The notes below the pieces were generated by a model. It was not told the DNA's origin and did no database searches. It saw only the letters and a program-made list of their open reading frames with translations. 64,000 nt of DNA from Dyadobacter sp. SG02 (lineage in GTDB: Bacteria; Bacteroidota; Bacteroidia; Cytophagales; Spirosomataceae), in assembly GCF_900109045.1 (NCBI RefSeq), contig NZ_FNYL01000010.1, forward strand, positions 186,001 through 250,000, in the 5' to 3' direction. The translations under genes were made by a program, and so were the position numbers. Shown here piece after piece: positions 44,701 to 56,559 of this stretch; position 1 is the first letter of the stretch, and the number at the start of each line of letters is the position of its first letter.

Positions 44701-46085
44701 TGGATCGCTTTTCCTTCGATCAGTTTAGGCTGGAATGCCTGGATACCCAAACGGTGAAGTGTCGGAGCACGGTTAAGCAATACCGGGTGACCTTTCAGTA
44801 CGTTTTCGAGAATATCCCAGATCACAGGGTCCTTGCGGTCTACGATCTTCTTCGCTGATTTTACAGTTTTAACAATTCCACGCTCGATCAGCTTGCGGAT
44901 AATGAACGGCTTGAAAAGCTCTGCCGCCATATCTTTGGGCAAACCGCATTCGTGCAGTTTCAATTCAGGACCTACCACGATAACCGAACGACCAGAATAA
45001 TCGACACGCTTACCAAGCAAGTTTTGACGGAAACGGCCTTGCTTTCCTTTCAGCATATCTGAAAGTGATTTCAATGCACGGTTACCTTCTGAACGTACCG
45101 CATTCACTTTACGGCTGTTATCGAAAAGCGAGTCAACCGCTTCCTGCAACATACGCTTCTCGTTACGCAAGATCACCTCAGGTGCCTTGATTTCGATCAG
45201 ACGTTTCAGACGGTTGTTACGGATAATTACACGACGATAAAGGTCGTTCAAATCCGAAGTCGCGAAACGACCACCATCCAGGGGCACAAGCGGACGCAAT
45301 TCTGGTGGAATCACCGGTACCATTTTGATCACCATCCATTCAGGGCGGTTTTCGATACGGGTATTCGCATCACGGAATGCTTCTACCACTTTCAGACGTT
45401 TCAAAGCTTCCGCTTTACGTTGCTGAGAAGTGTCGGTAGCAGCCTGGTGACGGAGCTCGTAAGAAAGTTCGTCGAGCTTAATGCGGCTCAACAGCATTTC
45501 TAATGCATCGGCACCCATTTTCGCGATGAATTTGTTGGGATCCGTGTCAGGAAGCAACTGGTTTTCGCGTGGAAGCTTATCGATGATATCGAGGTATTCA
45601 TCTTCTGTCAGGAAGTCGAGGTAGCTAACGCCGTCCTCTTCCTTGATACCTGGCTGAACAACCGCGTACCGTTCGTAATAGATGATCTGATCTAGTTTCT
45701 TGGTAGAAAGTCCCAGCAGGTAACCGATTTTGTTCGGCAAGCTGCGGAAGTACCAGATATGTGCAACAGGAACTACCAATTCAATGTGCCCCATGCGCTC
45801 GCGGCGAACCTTTTTCTCGGTCACCTCTACACCACAACGGTCGCAGATAATTCCTTTATAACGGATGCGCTTGTATTTCCCGCAGTGACATTCCCAGTCT
45901 TTTACAGGACCAAAAATGCGCTCGCAGAACAGACCACCCATCTCCGGCTTGTAGGTCCGGTAGTTGATGGTTTCAGGCTGGGTTACTTCACCGAAGGAGC
46001 TTTCTAGGATAGACTCCGGTGACGCCAGACTGATCGTCATTCTGGAAAAGTCGCTGTTTAATTTTTTATTCTTTTTGAAAGACAT
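41763..46085 (-). CDS. rpoC: RNA polymerase beta' subunit
   Basis: A 1440-aa subunit holding the catalytic centre of RNA polymerase. The N-terminal zinc finger has CHCGKYKRIRYKGIICDRCG near 65-84. The active-site loop NADFDGDQMAVH near 465-476 gives the three Mg-binding aspartates. The second zinc site has CETRDGVCAKCYGRSL near 905-920. The C-terminus ends in a lysine-rich tail. Normal length for Bacteroidota. It lies 87 bases after rpoB, separated by a strong hairpin. Confidence 0.99.
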   Translation of the reverse strand: MSFKKNKKLNSDFSRMTISLASPESILESSFGEVTQPETINYRTYKPEMGGLFCERIFGPVKDWECHCGKYKRIRYKGIICDRCGVEVTEKKVRRERMGHIELVVPVAHIWYFRSLPNKIGYLLGLSTKKLDQIIYYERYAVVQPGIKEEDGVSYLDFLTEDEYLDIIDKLPRENQLLPDTDPNKFIAKMGADALEMLLSRIKLDELSYELRHQAATDTSQQRKAEALKRLKVVEAFRDANTRIENRPEWMVIKMVPVIPPELRPLVPLDGGRFATSDLNDLYRRVIIRNNRLKRLIEIKAPEVILRNEKRMLQEAVDSLFDNSRKVNAVRSEGNRALKSLSDMLKGKQGRFRQNLLGKRVDYSGRSVIVVGPELKLHECGLPKDMAAELFKPFIIRKLIERGIVKTVKSAKKIVDRKDPVIWDILENVLKGHPVLLNRAPTLHRLGIQAFQPKLIEGKAIQLHPLVCTAFNADFDGDQMAVHVPLGQEAVLEASMLMLSSHNILNPANGAPITVPSQDMVLGLYYVTKGRVSTEQYPIIGEGKIFYGPDEVIIAINEGKLSKHANIKCRVRVRNEDGTFEIKLIDTVAGRLLFNQAVPEEVGYINELLTKKKLQQIIGLVFKQAGVARTAQFLDEIKELGFQMAFKGGLSMGLDDVMVPSEKEKLIEQAKGDVENVWNNYLMGLITENERYNQVIDIWTRVNSRITETLMKQLETDKGGFNSIYMMMHSGARGSREQIRQLGGMRGLMAKPQKNIAGGAGEIIENPILSNFKEGLDVLEYFISTHGARKGLADTALKTADAGYLTRRLHDVAQDVVVVEEDCGSLRGIAISALKDNEDIVEPLSERILGRVSVHDVFDPLTNELILTSGQEITEEIASYIDETAIETVEIRSVLTCETRDGVCAKCYGRSLASAQMVNIGEAVGVIASQSIGEPGTQLTLRTFHVGGTASNISVEANIKAKFDGLIQFEDLRLVQSVNSEGDEVTVVMGRSGEVKVVHPETKQLLISNNVPYGAHLQVKEGDTVFKGQELCTWDPYHAVILSEFTGTVSFDAIEEGITFREEFDEQTGFQESVIIETRDKTKNPAIVVKGKSTLLKDQTEKGYNLPVGARLVVKAGAAIKAGQPLAKIPRVVGKTRDITGGLPRVTELFEARNPSNPATVSEIDGVVSYGGVKRGNREIHIESKDGTQRRYMVPLSKHILVQDGDFVRAGDPLSDGAITPADILSIKGPTAVQEYLVNEIQEVYRLQGVKINDKHIECIVRQMMQKVDILDAGDTNFLEMQAVDRVVFREENDKILDMKVVEDAGSSETLKPGMIVSVRRLRDENSSLKRRDLKLVTARDAQAAVARPTLMGITQASLGTESFVSAASFQETTKVLSEAAVRGKRDELKGLKENVIVGHLIPAGTGMRTYENLIVGSKEEFDALTDSRERQSRKKKELA

Positions 46086-46132
46086 AATAAAGAGTCGTTT
46101 GTCTGTTAGTCGAAACTAAATGATTGCATTTC

Positions 46133-46162
46133 TAAGCGGCGCATTCTGCAATGCGCCGCTTA
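46133..46162 (-). other. rpoB-rpoC intercistronic hairpin
   Basis: A perfect 13-bp GC-rich stem (46133-46145 and 46150-46162) around CTGC. An outer 7-bp stem (46116-46122 with 46163-46169) can form as well. No U-run follows on the minus strand, so this is more likely an RNA processing or stability element than a terminator. Confidence 0.65.
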
Positions 46163-46172
46163 CGACTAAAAA

Positions 46173-50039
<3,867 letters not shown>

Positions 50040-50261
50040 GGCTATGTGTGATTTGGGTTAGCAGAAAAACTAATTAGTTTTAACCTAATCTATTGCCTCG
50101 TAGAAGAGTAAAGTTGACGCCCCTGTTCTCCTTTCCTACGAGTAAAGAAGTGTTTCGGGCAAATCAGCTTGGGGAGATAATGGGGCGATCTCGTCGCCAC
50201 CTCTAACCAGAACGATAAAAAAAAGCTTTTCGTTTGGTTTGTATACAAAAACAGGAAAAGA

Positions 50262-50277
50262 CCTGACGGTTGTCAGG
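50262..50277 (-). terminator. Attenuator-like hairpin between rplL and rpoB
   Basis: CCTGAC/GTCAGG with a four-base loop, followed on the minus strand by TCTTTTCCTGTTTTTG. Its place right after rplL matches the partial terminator known in the E. coli rplJL-rpoBC operon; the effect here is inferred. Confidence 0.6.
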
Positions 50278-50317
50278 CCTATTCCATGGAATTTATTTTC
50301 TAATGCTGTTGAGCAAA

Positions 50318-50704
50318 TTACTTCACTTCAACTTCTGCACCAGCTTCTTCAAGTTGCTTTTTCAGAGCGTCAGCTTCGTCTTTCGCAACACCTTCTTTTA
50401 CAGGTTTTGGAGCGCCATCAACGAGTTCTTTCGCTTCTTTCAGGCCAAGACCAGTAAGGTCTTTAACCAACTTCACAACAGCAAGTTTACCTGCACCAGC
50501 TGATTTCAAGATTACATCAAAAGATGTTTTCTCTTCAACTGCAGGAGCATCGCCACCAGCACCACCAGCAGGACCTGCTACTACTACTGCACCAGCTGCT
50601 GCTGGTTCAATGCCGTACTCGTCTTTAAGAATTGTAGCCAATTCGTTCACTTCTTTAACCGTAAGGTTAACAAGCTGTTCTGCGAATGCTTTCAAATCTG
50701 CCAT
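50318..50704 (-). CDS. rplL: Ribosomal protein L7/L12
   Basis: A 128-aa stalk protein that recruits translation GTPases. N-terminal dimerisation helices (LKAFAEQLVNLTVKEVNELA near 3-22), an Ala/Gly/Pro-rich hinge (about 35-57), and the C-terminal domain (EKTSFDVILKSAGAGKLAVV; GLGLKEAKELVDGAPKPVKE). The rplJ gene ends 90 bases upstream. Confidence 0.98.
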   Translation of the reverse strand: MADLKAFAEQLVNLTVKEVNELATILKDEYGIEPAAAGAVVVAGPAGGAGGDAPAVEEKTSFDVILKSAGAGKLAVVKLVKDLTGLGLKEAKELVDGAPKPVKEGVAKDEADALKKQLEEAGAEVEVK

Positions 50705-50794
50705 TTCTATTTTGATTTTTTTGATTATACAATAAGATGATTTAAAAAAGCTCTATTTTATTTTAACCCGGAGAGCTAAACCTGGTTATTCAAA

Positions 50795-51325
50795 TTAGTC
50801 CTCTTTTTCAGACAAAGTTTTCAAGATACCAGCCAGGTTCTGTCCGCCGCTTGTAAGAGCGCCGATAACATTTTTGGCAGGTGATTGCAACAATCCGATC
50901 ACTTCGCCGATCAGTTCTTGTTTCGATTTCAGTGAAATCAGAACGTCCAGCTGGCTTTCTCCTACGAAAAGGGCAGTGTCAACAGAAGCTCCTTTGAACT
51001 TCAATTTGTCGCTACCTGATTTCTTTTTGAAATCCTTGATCAGTTGTGCAGGTACTTTACCTGACTCCGGGTGAAACATTACTCCGGAAAACCCTTTCAA
51101 CACTTCGTCGAAAGAAGAATAGTCCGTATCTAGTGTTTCGAGCGCTTTTTTAATCAATGTATTCTTCACAACACGATACTCAACACCACGCTCGAAGCAA
51201 AGGCCTCTGAGGGTATTTACCTCGCTCACGGTCATGCCGGTCGCGTTGGTAATGTAGAAGTATGGCGTGCTGGCGAATTTTTGACTCAATTCGTCAATAA
51301 TTACTGCTTTTTCTTCCCGTGTCAT
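50795..51325 (-). CDS. rplJ: Ribosomal protein L10
   Basis: A 176-aa protein of the large-subunit stalk base. The ATG at 51325 (MTREEKAVIIDELSQKF) is the family start; a longer frame from 51364 would overlap rplA by 38 bases. N-terminal rRNA-binding domain with TPYFYITNATGMTVSEVNTL near 19-38, and a C-terminal helix for L7/L12 docking. The start lies 1 base after the rplA stop. In other bacteria the L10-L12 complex represses its own mRNA. Confidence 0.97.
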   Translation of the reverse strand: MTREEKAVIIDELSQKFASTPYFYITNATGMTVSEVNTLRGLCFERGVEYRVVKNTLIKKALETLDTDYSSFDEVLKGFSGVMFHPESGKVPAQLIKDFKKKSGSDKLKFKGASVDTALFVGESQLDVLISLKSKQELIGEVIGLLQSPAKNVIGALTSGGQNLAGILKTLSEKED

Positions 51326-51326
51326 A

Positions 51327-52025
51327 TTACAGTCCTGGAATCGTGTTTTTGTCAATAATAACACCCGGGCTCATCGTGCTTGACAAGTGAATGCTTTTTA
51401 CGTAAGTACCTTTTGCCGATGAAGGCTTAAGGCGAACCAAGGTATTGATAACCTCCGTTGCATTCTGTGCAAGCTGATCAGTTCCGAAAGATACCTTTCC
51501 GATGCTGGTGTGAATGATACCGGTTTTGTCAACTTTAAAGTCGATTTTACCAGCCTTCACCTCTTTTACAGCTTTCGCTACATCCGGTGTTACAGTTCCC
51601 GACTTAGGGTTTGGCATCAAGCCGCGAGGACCCAATACTTTACCAAGTCTACCTACTTTTGCCATTACACTTGGCATTGTAATAATCACGTCAATGTCTG
51701 TCCAGCCTTGCTCGATTTTTGTAATGTATTCGTCAAGACCAACATAATCCGCTCCTGCCTCTTTCGCTTCTGACTCCTTGTCGGGAGTACACAGCACCAA
51801 TACGCGAACTTCTTTTCCGGTTCCGTGTGGCAATGTTACCACGCCACGCACCATTTGGTCAGCTTTCCGGGGATCAACGCCCAAACGAACGTCGATATCT
51901 ACGGAAGCATCAAATTTGGTATAGGAAATCGTTTTCAGAACATCCGCAGCTGCTTCCAGGGTAAATGCCTGGGTTGCGTCGTATTTTGAAAGAGCTTCTT
52001 TTTGCTTTTTGGTCAATTTTCCCAT
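51327..52025 (-). CDS. rplA: Ribosomal protein L1
   Basis: A 232-aa protein of the L1 stalk, full length. Family block near 118-140: MPSVMAKVGRLGKVLGPRGL then MPNPKSGTV. It binds 23S rRNA and, in many bacteria, represses the rplKA transcript. Lies 36 bases after rplK. Confidence 0.98.
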   Translation of the reverse strand: MGKLTKKQKEALSKYDATQAFTLEAAADVLKTISYTKFDASVDIDVRLGVDPRKADQMVRGVVTLPHGTGKEVRVLVLCTPDKESEAKEAGADYVGLDEYITKIEQGWTDIDVIITMPSVMAKVGRLGKVLGPRGLMPNPKSGTVTPDVAKAVKEVKAGKIDFKVDKTGIIHTSIGKVSFGTDQLAQNATEVINTLVRLKPSSAKGTYVKSIHLSSTMSPGVIIDKNTIPGL

Positions 52026-52061
52026 GTTCTTTGTTTCTTTGGCGTATCTATAAATCTACGC

Positions 52062-52511
52062 TCAGTTGTTTTCTTCCCATGGGGCCTTGCCAGCCACGGT
52101 GATACCCATACTACGAGCCGTTCCCGCGATCATTTTCATAGCAGACTCTACGGTGAAGCAATTAAGGTCGGGCATTTTGGTTTCAGCGATCGTTTTAACC
52201 TGATCCCATGAAACTGATCCTACCTTAATACGGTTTGGCTGAGCCGAACCTGTTTTCACTTTTGAGGCTTCCAGAAGAAGAATAGCGGCCGGGGGGGTTT
52301 TGATGACGAAGTCGAAAGACTTGTCTTTGTAGTATGTAATAACTACCGGCAATACCACACCCATTTTATCCTGGGTACGGCCATTGAACTGCTTGCAAAA
52401 CTCCATGATATTCAAACCCTTCGATCCTAATGCAGGACCAATTGGAGGTGATGGGTTGGCTTGGCCACCTTTCACCTGCAGTTTGACGTATCCACCTATT
52501 TCTTTTGCCAT
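52062..52511 (-). CDS. rplK: Ribosomal protein L11
   Basis: A 149-aa protein of the GTPase-associated centre. N-terminal GGYVKLQVKGGQANPSPPIG near 6-25 and PALGSKGLNIMEFCKQFNGR; C-terminal rRNA-binding block with KMPDLNCFTVESAMKMIAGT near 113-132. Lies 75 bases after nusG, read on the minus strand as the first of the ribosomal genes. Confidence 0.98.
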   Translation of the reverse strand: MAKEIGGYVKLQVKGGQANPSPPIGPALGSKGLNIMEFCKQFNGRTQDKMGVVLPVVITYYKDKSFDFVIKTPPAAILLLEASKVKTGSAQPNRIKVGSVSWDQVKTIAETKMPDLNCFTVESAMKMIAGTARSMGITVAGKAPWEENN

Positions 52512-52586
52512 TGTTTTGGAATTTGTCGGTTCATCGATTGACTAGCGGCTCACATGCAGTTGGAAGCCTACCTGCCCGCTATTCGC

Positions 52587-53141
52587 TCAACTATCCTTTT
52601 CTACTTGTGCGTAACTGAGTTCCACGGGTGTATTACGCCCGAATATTTTTACAACTACATTGAGTTTTTTCTTCTCATCGAATACTTCTTCCACCAGACC
52701 GATAAATCCGCTGAACGGACCATCTACCACCTTCACGGTTTCGCCTTTGATGAAAGACATGCTTGGCGCTTCTTCATGCTGCTCTGCTTCGTCGACCTTA
52801 CCGAGGATACGGTTAATTTCAGACTGACGCAATGGAACAGGCACTTTGGAATTTCCTTCGGCATTGCCCAGGAAACCGATTACGCCGGGAATACTTGTAA
52901 TAATGTGCAGAACCTCCCCTTTGGACAGATCGGCTGAAATGATAATATACCCGGGAAAGAAATTCTTTTCCCGTACACGCTTCTTGCCATTACGCATTTC
53001 ATAGATCTTCTCGGAAGGGATCAGTATTTGCGGAACGAATTCGTTTAGCTTCTGGCGTGTTATTTCATTTTCAATGTAGGACTTGATTTTTTTCTCTTGC
53101 CCAGACACTGCCCTTAATACAAACCAATTTAGACTACTCAT
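52587..53141 (-). CDS. nusG: Transcription antitermination factor NusG
   Basis: A 184-aa factor that binds RNA polymerase and couples transcription to translation. The N-terminal NGN domain (NWFVLRAVSGQEKKIKSYIE near 5-24; NFFPGYIIISADL near 60-72) and the C-terminal KOW motif (SFIKGETVKVVDGPFSGFIG near 128-147) are clear. Follows secE after 33 bases. Confidence 0.97.
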   Translation of the reverse strand: MSSLNWFVLRAVSGQEKKIKSYIENEITRQKLNEFVPQILIPSEKIYEMRNGKKRVREKNFFPGYIIISADLSKGEVLHIITSIPGVIGFLGNAEGNSKVPVPLRQSEINRILGKVDEAEQHEEAPSMSFIKGETVKVVDGPFSGFIGLVEEVFDEKKKLNVVVKIFGRNTPVELSYAQVEKDS

Positions 53142-53174
53142 ACCTTTCAGGGGGTTATCTTTACTAAAATAGCC

Positions 53175-53366
53175 TTAGAAAGACTGGTAAAACACTTTCA
53201 GTGCGTTCTCGAAAACGAGATCCATAACACCTACCACGAAGGCAAAAATGAGCGAACCCACAAGCACCAGTGTGGTGTTGGCTTGCAGTTCGTTGAAAGG
53301 CGGCCATGTTACATGTTGGGTCATTTCTTCCCAGGACGCTTTCAAAAAAGAAGTAAATTTTTCCAT
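53175..53366 (-). CDS. secE: Preprotein translocase subunit SecE
   Basis: A 63-aa single-span protein, the short form of SecE that clamps SecY. Typical amphipathic helix (FLKASWEEMTQHVTWPPFNE near 6-25) followed by one membrane segment. It lies between tRNA-Trp and nusG, the standard position. Confidence 0.95.
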   Translation of the reverse strand: MEKFTSFLKASWEEMTQHVTWPPFNELQANTTLVLVGSLIFAFVVGVMDLVFENALKVFYQSF

Positions 53367-53385
53367 TTCACCTTTTCGATTTATG

Positions 53386-53456
53386 CACGGGTGGAGAGAT
53401 TCGAACTCCCATCAACGGTTTTGGAGACCGCTATTCTACCCTTGAACTACACCCGT
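53386..53456 (-). tRNA. tRNA-Trp (anticodon CCA)
   Basis: Acceptor ACGGGTG/CACCCGT and anticodon stem GCGGT/ACCGT around CTCCAAA (anticodon CCA). CCA tail not encoded. It is 19 bases before secE and read in the same transcript. Confidence 0.95.
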
Positions 53457-53484
53457 TTATCGTGCAATCACCCATTCGGGGCTG

Positions 53485-53513
53485 CAAAGATACGACTTTT
53501 TTATAAAAAACAA
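53485..53513 (-). promoter_or_regulatory. Promoter of tRNA-Trp-secE-nusG
   Basis: Minus-strand TATCTTTG (-7, 53485-53492) and TTG (-33, 53511-53513) with an 18-base spacer, a good Bacteroidota promoter. The -33 box lies inside the tuf terminator stem. Confidence 0.7.
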
Positions 53514-53542
53514 GTGCATTTCAAGAGAAATGCACTTGTTTT
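53507..53542 (-). terminator. Rho-independent terminator of tuf
   Basis: Perfect 15-bp stem (53507-53521 and 53528-53542), loop CAAGAG, starting 16 bases after the tuf stop and followed on the minus strand by a T/A-rich tail. Confidence 0.8.
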
Positions 53543-53558
53543 AATATTGCTATCTTGA

Positions 53559-54746
53559 TTAGTCAAGAATTTCAGTTACCTGACCAGCACCTACGGTACG
53601 TCCACCTTCGCGAATCGCGAAACGAAGACCTTTTTCCATAGCGATTTTGTTGATCAGTTTCACTTCGATAGTGATGTTGTCACCTGGCATAACCATTTCA
53701 ACACCAGCAGGAAGAGTGATTTCCCCTGTCACGTCAGTGGTACGGAAGTAGAACTGAGGACGGTATTTGTTAAAGAATGGAGTGTGACGTCCACCTTCTT
53801 CTTTCGACAGTACGTAAACCTCGCCTTTGAAGTGCAAGTGAGGCTTAACTGAACCTGGCTTACAGATAACCATACCACGACGGATATCTTCTTTGTCGAT
53901 ACCGCGAAGCAACAAACCTACGTTGTCACCAGCTTCACCACGGTCAAGGATCTTACGGAACATCTCAACACCAGTTACTACTGATTTAAGACCTTCTGCA
54001 CCCATACCAAGGATATCAACTGCTTCACCAGAGTTGATGATACCACGCTCGATACGACCAGTTGCAACAGTACCACGACCAGTGATCGAGAATACGTCTT
54101 CAACAGGCATCAAGAATGGAAGATCAGTCATACGTGGAGGAATTGGAATCCAGCTGTCAACAGCGTCCATCAATTCTTCGATCGTTTTCACCCATTTCGG
54201 ATCGCCGTTAAGACCACCCAAAGCTGAGCCTTGTACAACTGGAATGTTGTCACCATCGAATTCATAGAAGCTCAGAAGCTCGCGGATTTCCATCTCAACG
54301 AGTTCAAGAAGTTCTGGATCATCAACCATGTCCACTTTGTTCATGAACACAACAAGCTGAGGAACACCTACCTGACGAGCAAGAAGGATGTGCTCACGAG
54401 TTTGTGGCATAGGACCGTCAGTAGCAGCAACCACGATGATTGCGCCGTCCATCTGAGCAGCACCAGTTACCATGTTCTTCACGTAGTCAGCGTGACCTGG
54501 GCAGTCAACGTGCGCATAGTGACGGTTGGCTGTCTGGTATTCTACGTGGGAAGTGTTGATTGTGATACCACGCTCTTTCTCTTCAGGAGCATTGTCGATT
54601 GATGAGAAGTCGCGTTTCTGTGCAAAACCTTTATCAGCCAACACAGTTGTAATCGCCGCTGTAAGGGTAGTTTTACCGTGGTCAACGTGCCCGATAGTAC
54701 CAATATTTACGTGGGGTTTCGAGCGGTCAAACGTCTCTTTTGCCAT
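53559..54746 (-). CDS. tuf: Translation elongation factor Tu
   Basis: A 395-aa GTPase that carries aminoacyl-tRNA to the ribosome. G1 GHVDHGKT near 19-26, G2 ERGITINTSHVEY near 56-68, G3 DCPGHADYV near 81-89, G4 NKVD near 136-139; domains II and III complete. Codon use is strongly biased, as expected for a top-expressed gene. It follows three tRNA genes, the E. coli tufB arrangement. Confidence 0.99.
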   Translation of the reverse strand: MAKETFDRSKPHVNIGTIGHVDHGKTTLTAAITTVLADKGFAQKRDFSSIDNAPEEKERGITINTSHVEYQTANRHYAHVDCPGHADYVKNMVTGAAQMDGAIIVVAATDGPMPQTREHILLARQVGVPQLVVFMNKVDMVDDPELLELVEMEIRELLSFYEFDGDNIPVVQGSALGGLNGDPKWVKTIEELMDAVDSWIPIPPRMTDLPFLMPVEDVFSITGRGTVATGRIERGIINSGEAVDILGMGAEGLKSVVTGVEMFRKILDRGEAGDNVGLLLRGIDKEDIRRGMVICKPGSVKPHLHFKGEVYVLSKEEGGRHTPFFNKYRPQFYFRTTDVTGEITLPAGVEMVMPGDNITIEVKLINKIAMEKGLRFAIREGGRTVGAGQVTEILD

Positions 54747-54889
54747 GACTTAAGTACGCTTAAAATTAAAAGTTATTACGAATTTATTATACACTACTAA
54801 TTGATCCTGCTGGCTTTACTGCAATCAAACACCGCAATCATTTACCAAATCAGGATCAAAACCAATGCAGGGACACTTCCTGCTTTCTG

Positions 54890-54961
<72 letters not shown>

Positions 54962-55043
54962 ATTATTGTTAGAACCAAAAAGCGATTAGCGAAAGTTATC
55001 TATTGAATGTTTTCGCTAATCGCTTCGATGATGCTTCTAATTG

Positions 55044-55116
55044 AGCGGAAGACGAGGTTCGAACTCGCGACCTATAGCTTGGAAGGCTATCGCTCTACCA
55101 GCTGAGCTACTTCCGC
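55044..55116 (-). tRNA. tRNA-Gly (anticodon TCC)
   Basis: Acceptor GCGGAAG/CTTCCGC, anticodon stem ATAGC/GCTAT around CTTCCAA (anticodon TCC), T arm GCGAG-TTCGAAC-CTCGT. CCA not encoded. Confidence 0.95.
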
Positions 55117-55179
55117 ATTTGTCTTCGTCTTAAACTCCAAAACTGGTATGATTTGAAGCATTTTTTCAGACTCAAACTG

Positions 55180-55262
55180 TGGGGGCGGATGGATTCGAAC
55201 CACCGTAGGCATACACCAGCAGATTTACAGTCTGCCCCATTTGGCCACTCTGGTACACCCCC
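55180..55262 (-). tRNA. tRNA-Tyr (anticodon GTA)
   Basis: A class II tRNA with a long variable arm: acceptor GGGGGTG/CGCCCCC, anticodon stem GCAGA/TCTGC around CTGTAAA (anticodon GTA). First gene of the Tyr-Gly-Thr-tuf transcript. CCA not encoded. Confidence 0.95.
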
Positions 55263-55315
55263 AGACAACATTTCAACACAAGCGTGAAAACCGTTTGTTT
55301 CACAATTTGGAGTCG

Positions 55316-55346
55316 CAAAATTATACCCATTTTTTAGATTCTCAAA
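55316..55346 (-). promoter_or_regulatory. Promoter of tRNA-Tyr-Gly-Thr-tuf
   Basis: Minus-strand TTTG (-33, 55343-55346), a 19-base spacer and TAATTTTG (-7, 55316-55323): the full Bacteroidota consensus. Start near 55309, 47 bases before tRNA-Tyr. Confidence 0.8.
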
Positions 55347-55373
55347 TTCTTTTGAAAAAAAAATAAAAAAAAA

Positions 55374-55410
55374 TGCGGCTTGGAATCAAAAACACCGATT
55401 CCAAGCCGCA
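55374..55410 (-). terminator. Terminator after the beta-barrel gene
   Basis: Perfect 14-bp GC-rich stem (55374-55387 and 55397-55410), 16 bases after the stop, followed on the minus strand by nine T residues. Confidence 0.92.
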
Positions 55411-55426
55411 AGGGCACTTTTTCGAC

Positions 55427-56548
55427 TTAAAACAATCTCACCCCGAAACTCAGCATCCGGACCGAAGGCCCACGATTCGCTTCGAAAAGATAGTTCAAAT
55501 CATAGTTCACAAAGAAGTCAGGAAAGTTACGGATGCCTATTTCCGCCGCCAGGCCATAGCGCAAATCTTCGATGTAAAAGTTACGTCTGTCGTGGTCTAC
55601 GTCCTTGGTACCGACCTTGCGGACTTTCGTGTAGCTGCCAATCCGGTAACCGCCGTAGGCACCTGCGCTGATGTAGGAAATGAACGATCTCGAAAAACTC
55701 AGCGTAGGCATAATGGACAGGTTTACATAAGGTACCACAAGTTTCGATTTCCTCACCTCAACCTCCTGCTTGTTGTCATCCACTACCGGAACAAACTCGA
55801 CCCCGTCGTCCGTCTTGGTAATCGTTTTGTTCCCATCGTACATCATATTGTACCAGGAGAAATCGACTCCGAAATCCAGCGTTAACCTCGCGTCTTTCCC
55901 ACGGACCACATTCGCACTTGCCACATAACCCAGGCTCACATACCGCGATCCGAAAGGTTTCAGATCATAATCGGATTTGTTAAAACCAGCGGTGGTTTCA
56001 TTGGTACCGTAAGTATTGAGGCCCAATGCGATATTAAAACCCTTCCTCGGGCTGGACCCGCCCCATGACTTCCGGTGAAACCGCTTCCCAACACGACGAT
56101 AAGTCGAATCCGAACCGACTACTTCATCCCCTTCCTTCACTTCAACGCCCGAGCCGTCAATAGAAACCTTCGTGTCGCCGTCCTTGATGTGGATACCGCG
56201 GAGGCCAATCCTGACGTAATCCTTATCCTCCGCCTGGTCCGGGCTTTTCAAATATTTGTTCCCGTTAAATTCTTCCCGCAAAAACGTCGTGTCGGCATTT
56301 GTACTGTCAAGTCTTACTTTCAGGTCTTTCAGCAATGCATTCAAATCATATTTCATGATCTTTTCCAGCTCCTGGCGGTTTTCGCCGTAAATGATCAGCC
56401 TCGTCTTATCTCCGAATGTCACGATGATCGAATCCTTATCATGGCCCTCGAAGCGGGAAAACTCATCGTTGGATTTCAAAGAACCAGCGCGCGCGCCAAT
56501 GGCAACCAGCAGTACCAGCATAACCATTGCATATATTTTACTTTTCAT
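55427..56548 (-). CDS. Outer-membrane beta-barrel protein of unknown function
   Basis: A 373-aa protein with a signal peptide (about 1-21, ending GARAG). The first 150 residues are soluble, with an odd acidic stretch (DSIIVTFGDKTRLIIYGENR; VRIGLRGIHIKDGDTKVSID). From about residue 168 on, alternating strands (GFNIALGLNTYG; LVVPYVNLSIMPTLSFSRSF; ISAGAYGGYRIG) and the final VRMLSFGVRLF with terminal Phe suggest a beta-barrel of about eight strands. It is the last gene of an ECF sigma/anti-sigma-like transcript and may be a target or sensor of that unit. Confidence 0.7.
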   Translation of the reverse strand: MKSKIYAMVMLVLLVAIGARAGSLKSNDEFSRFEGHDKDSIIVTFGDKTRLIIYGENRQELEKIMKYDLNALLKDLKVRLDSTNADTTFLREEFNGNKYLKSPDQAEDKDYVRIGLRGIHIKDGDTKVSIDGSGVEVKEGDEVVGSDSTYRRVGKRFHRKSWGGSSPRKGFNIALGLNTYGTNETTAGFNKSDYDLKPFGSRYVSLGYVASANVVRGKDARLTLDFGVDFSWYNMMYDGNKTITKTDDGVEFVPVVDDNKQEVEVRKSKLVVPYVNLSIMPTLSFSRSFISYISAGAYGGYRIGSYTKVRKVGTKDVDHDRRNFYIEDLRYGLAAEIGIRNFPDFFVNYDLNYLFEANRGPSVRMLSFGVRLF

Positions 56549-56559
56549 GGCACAATAGA

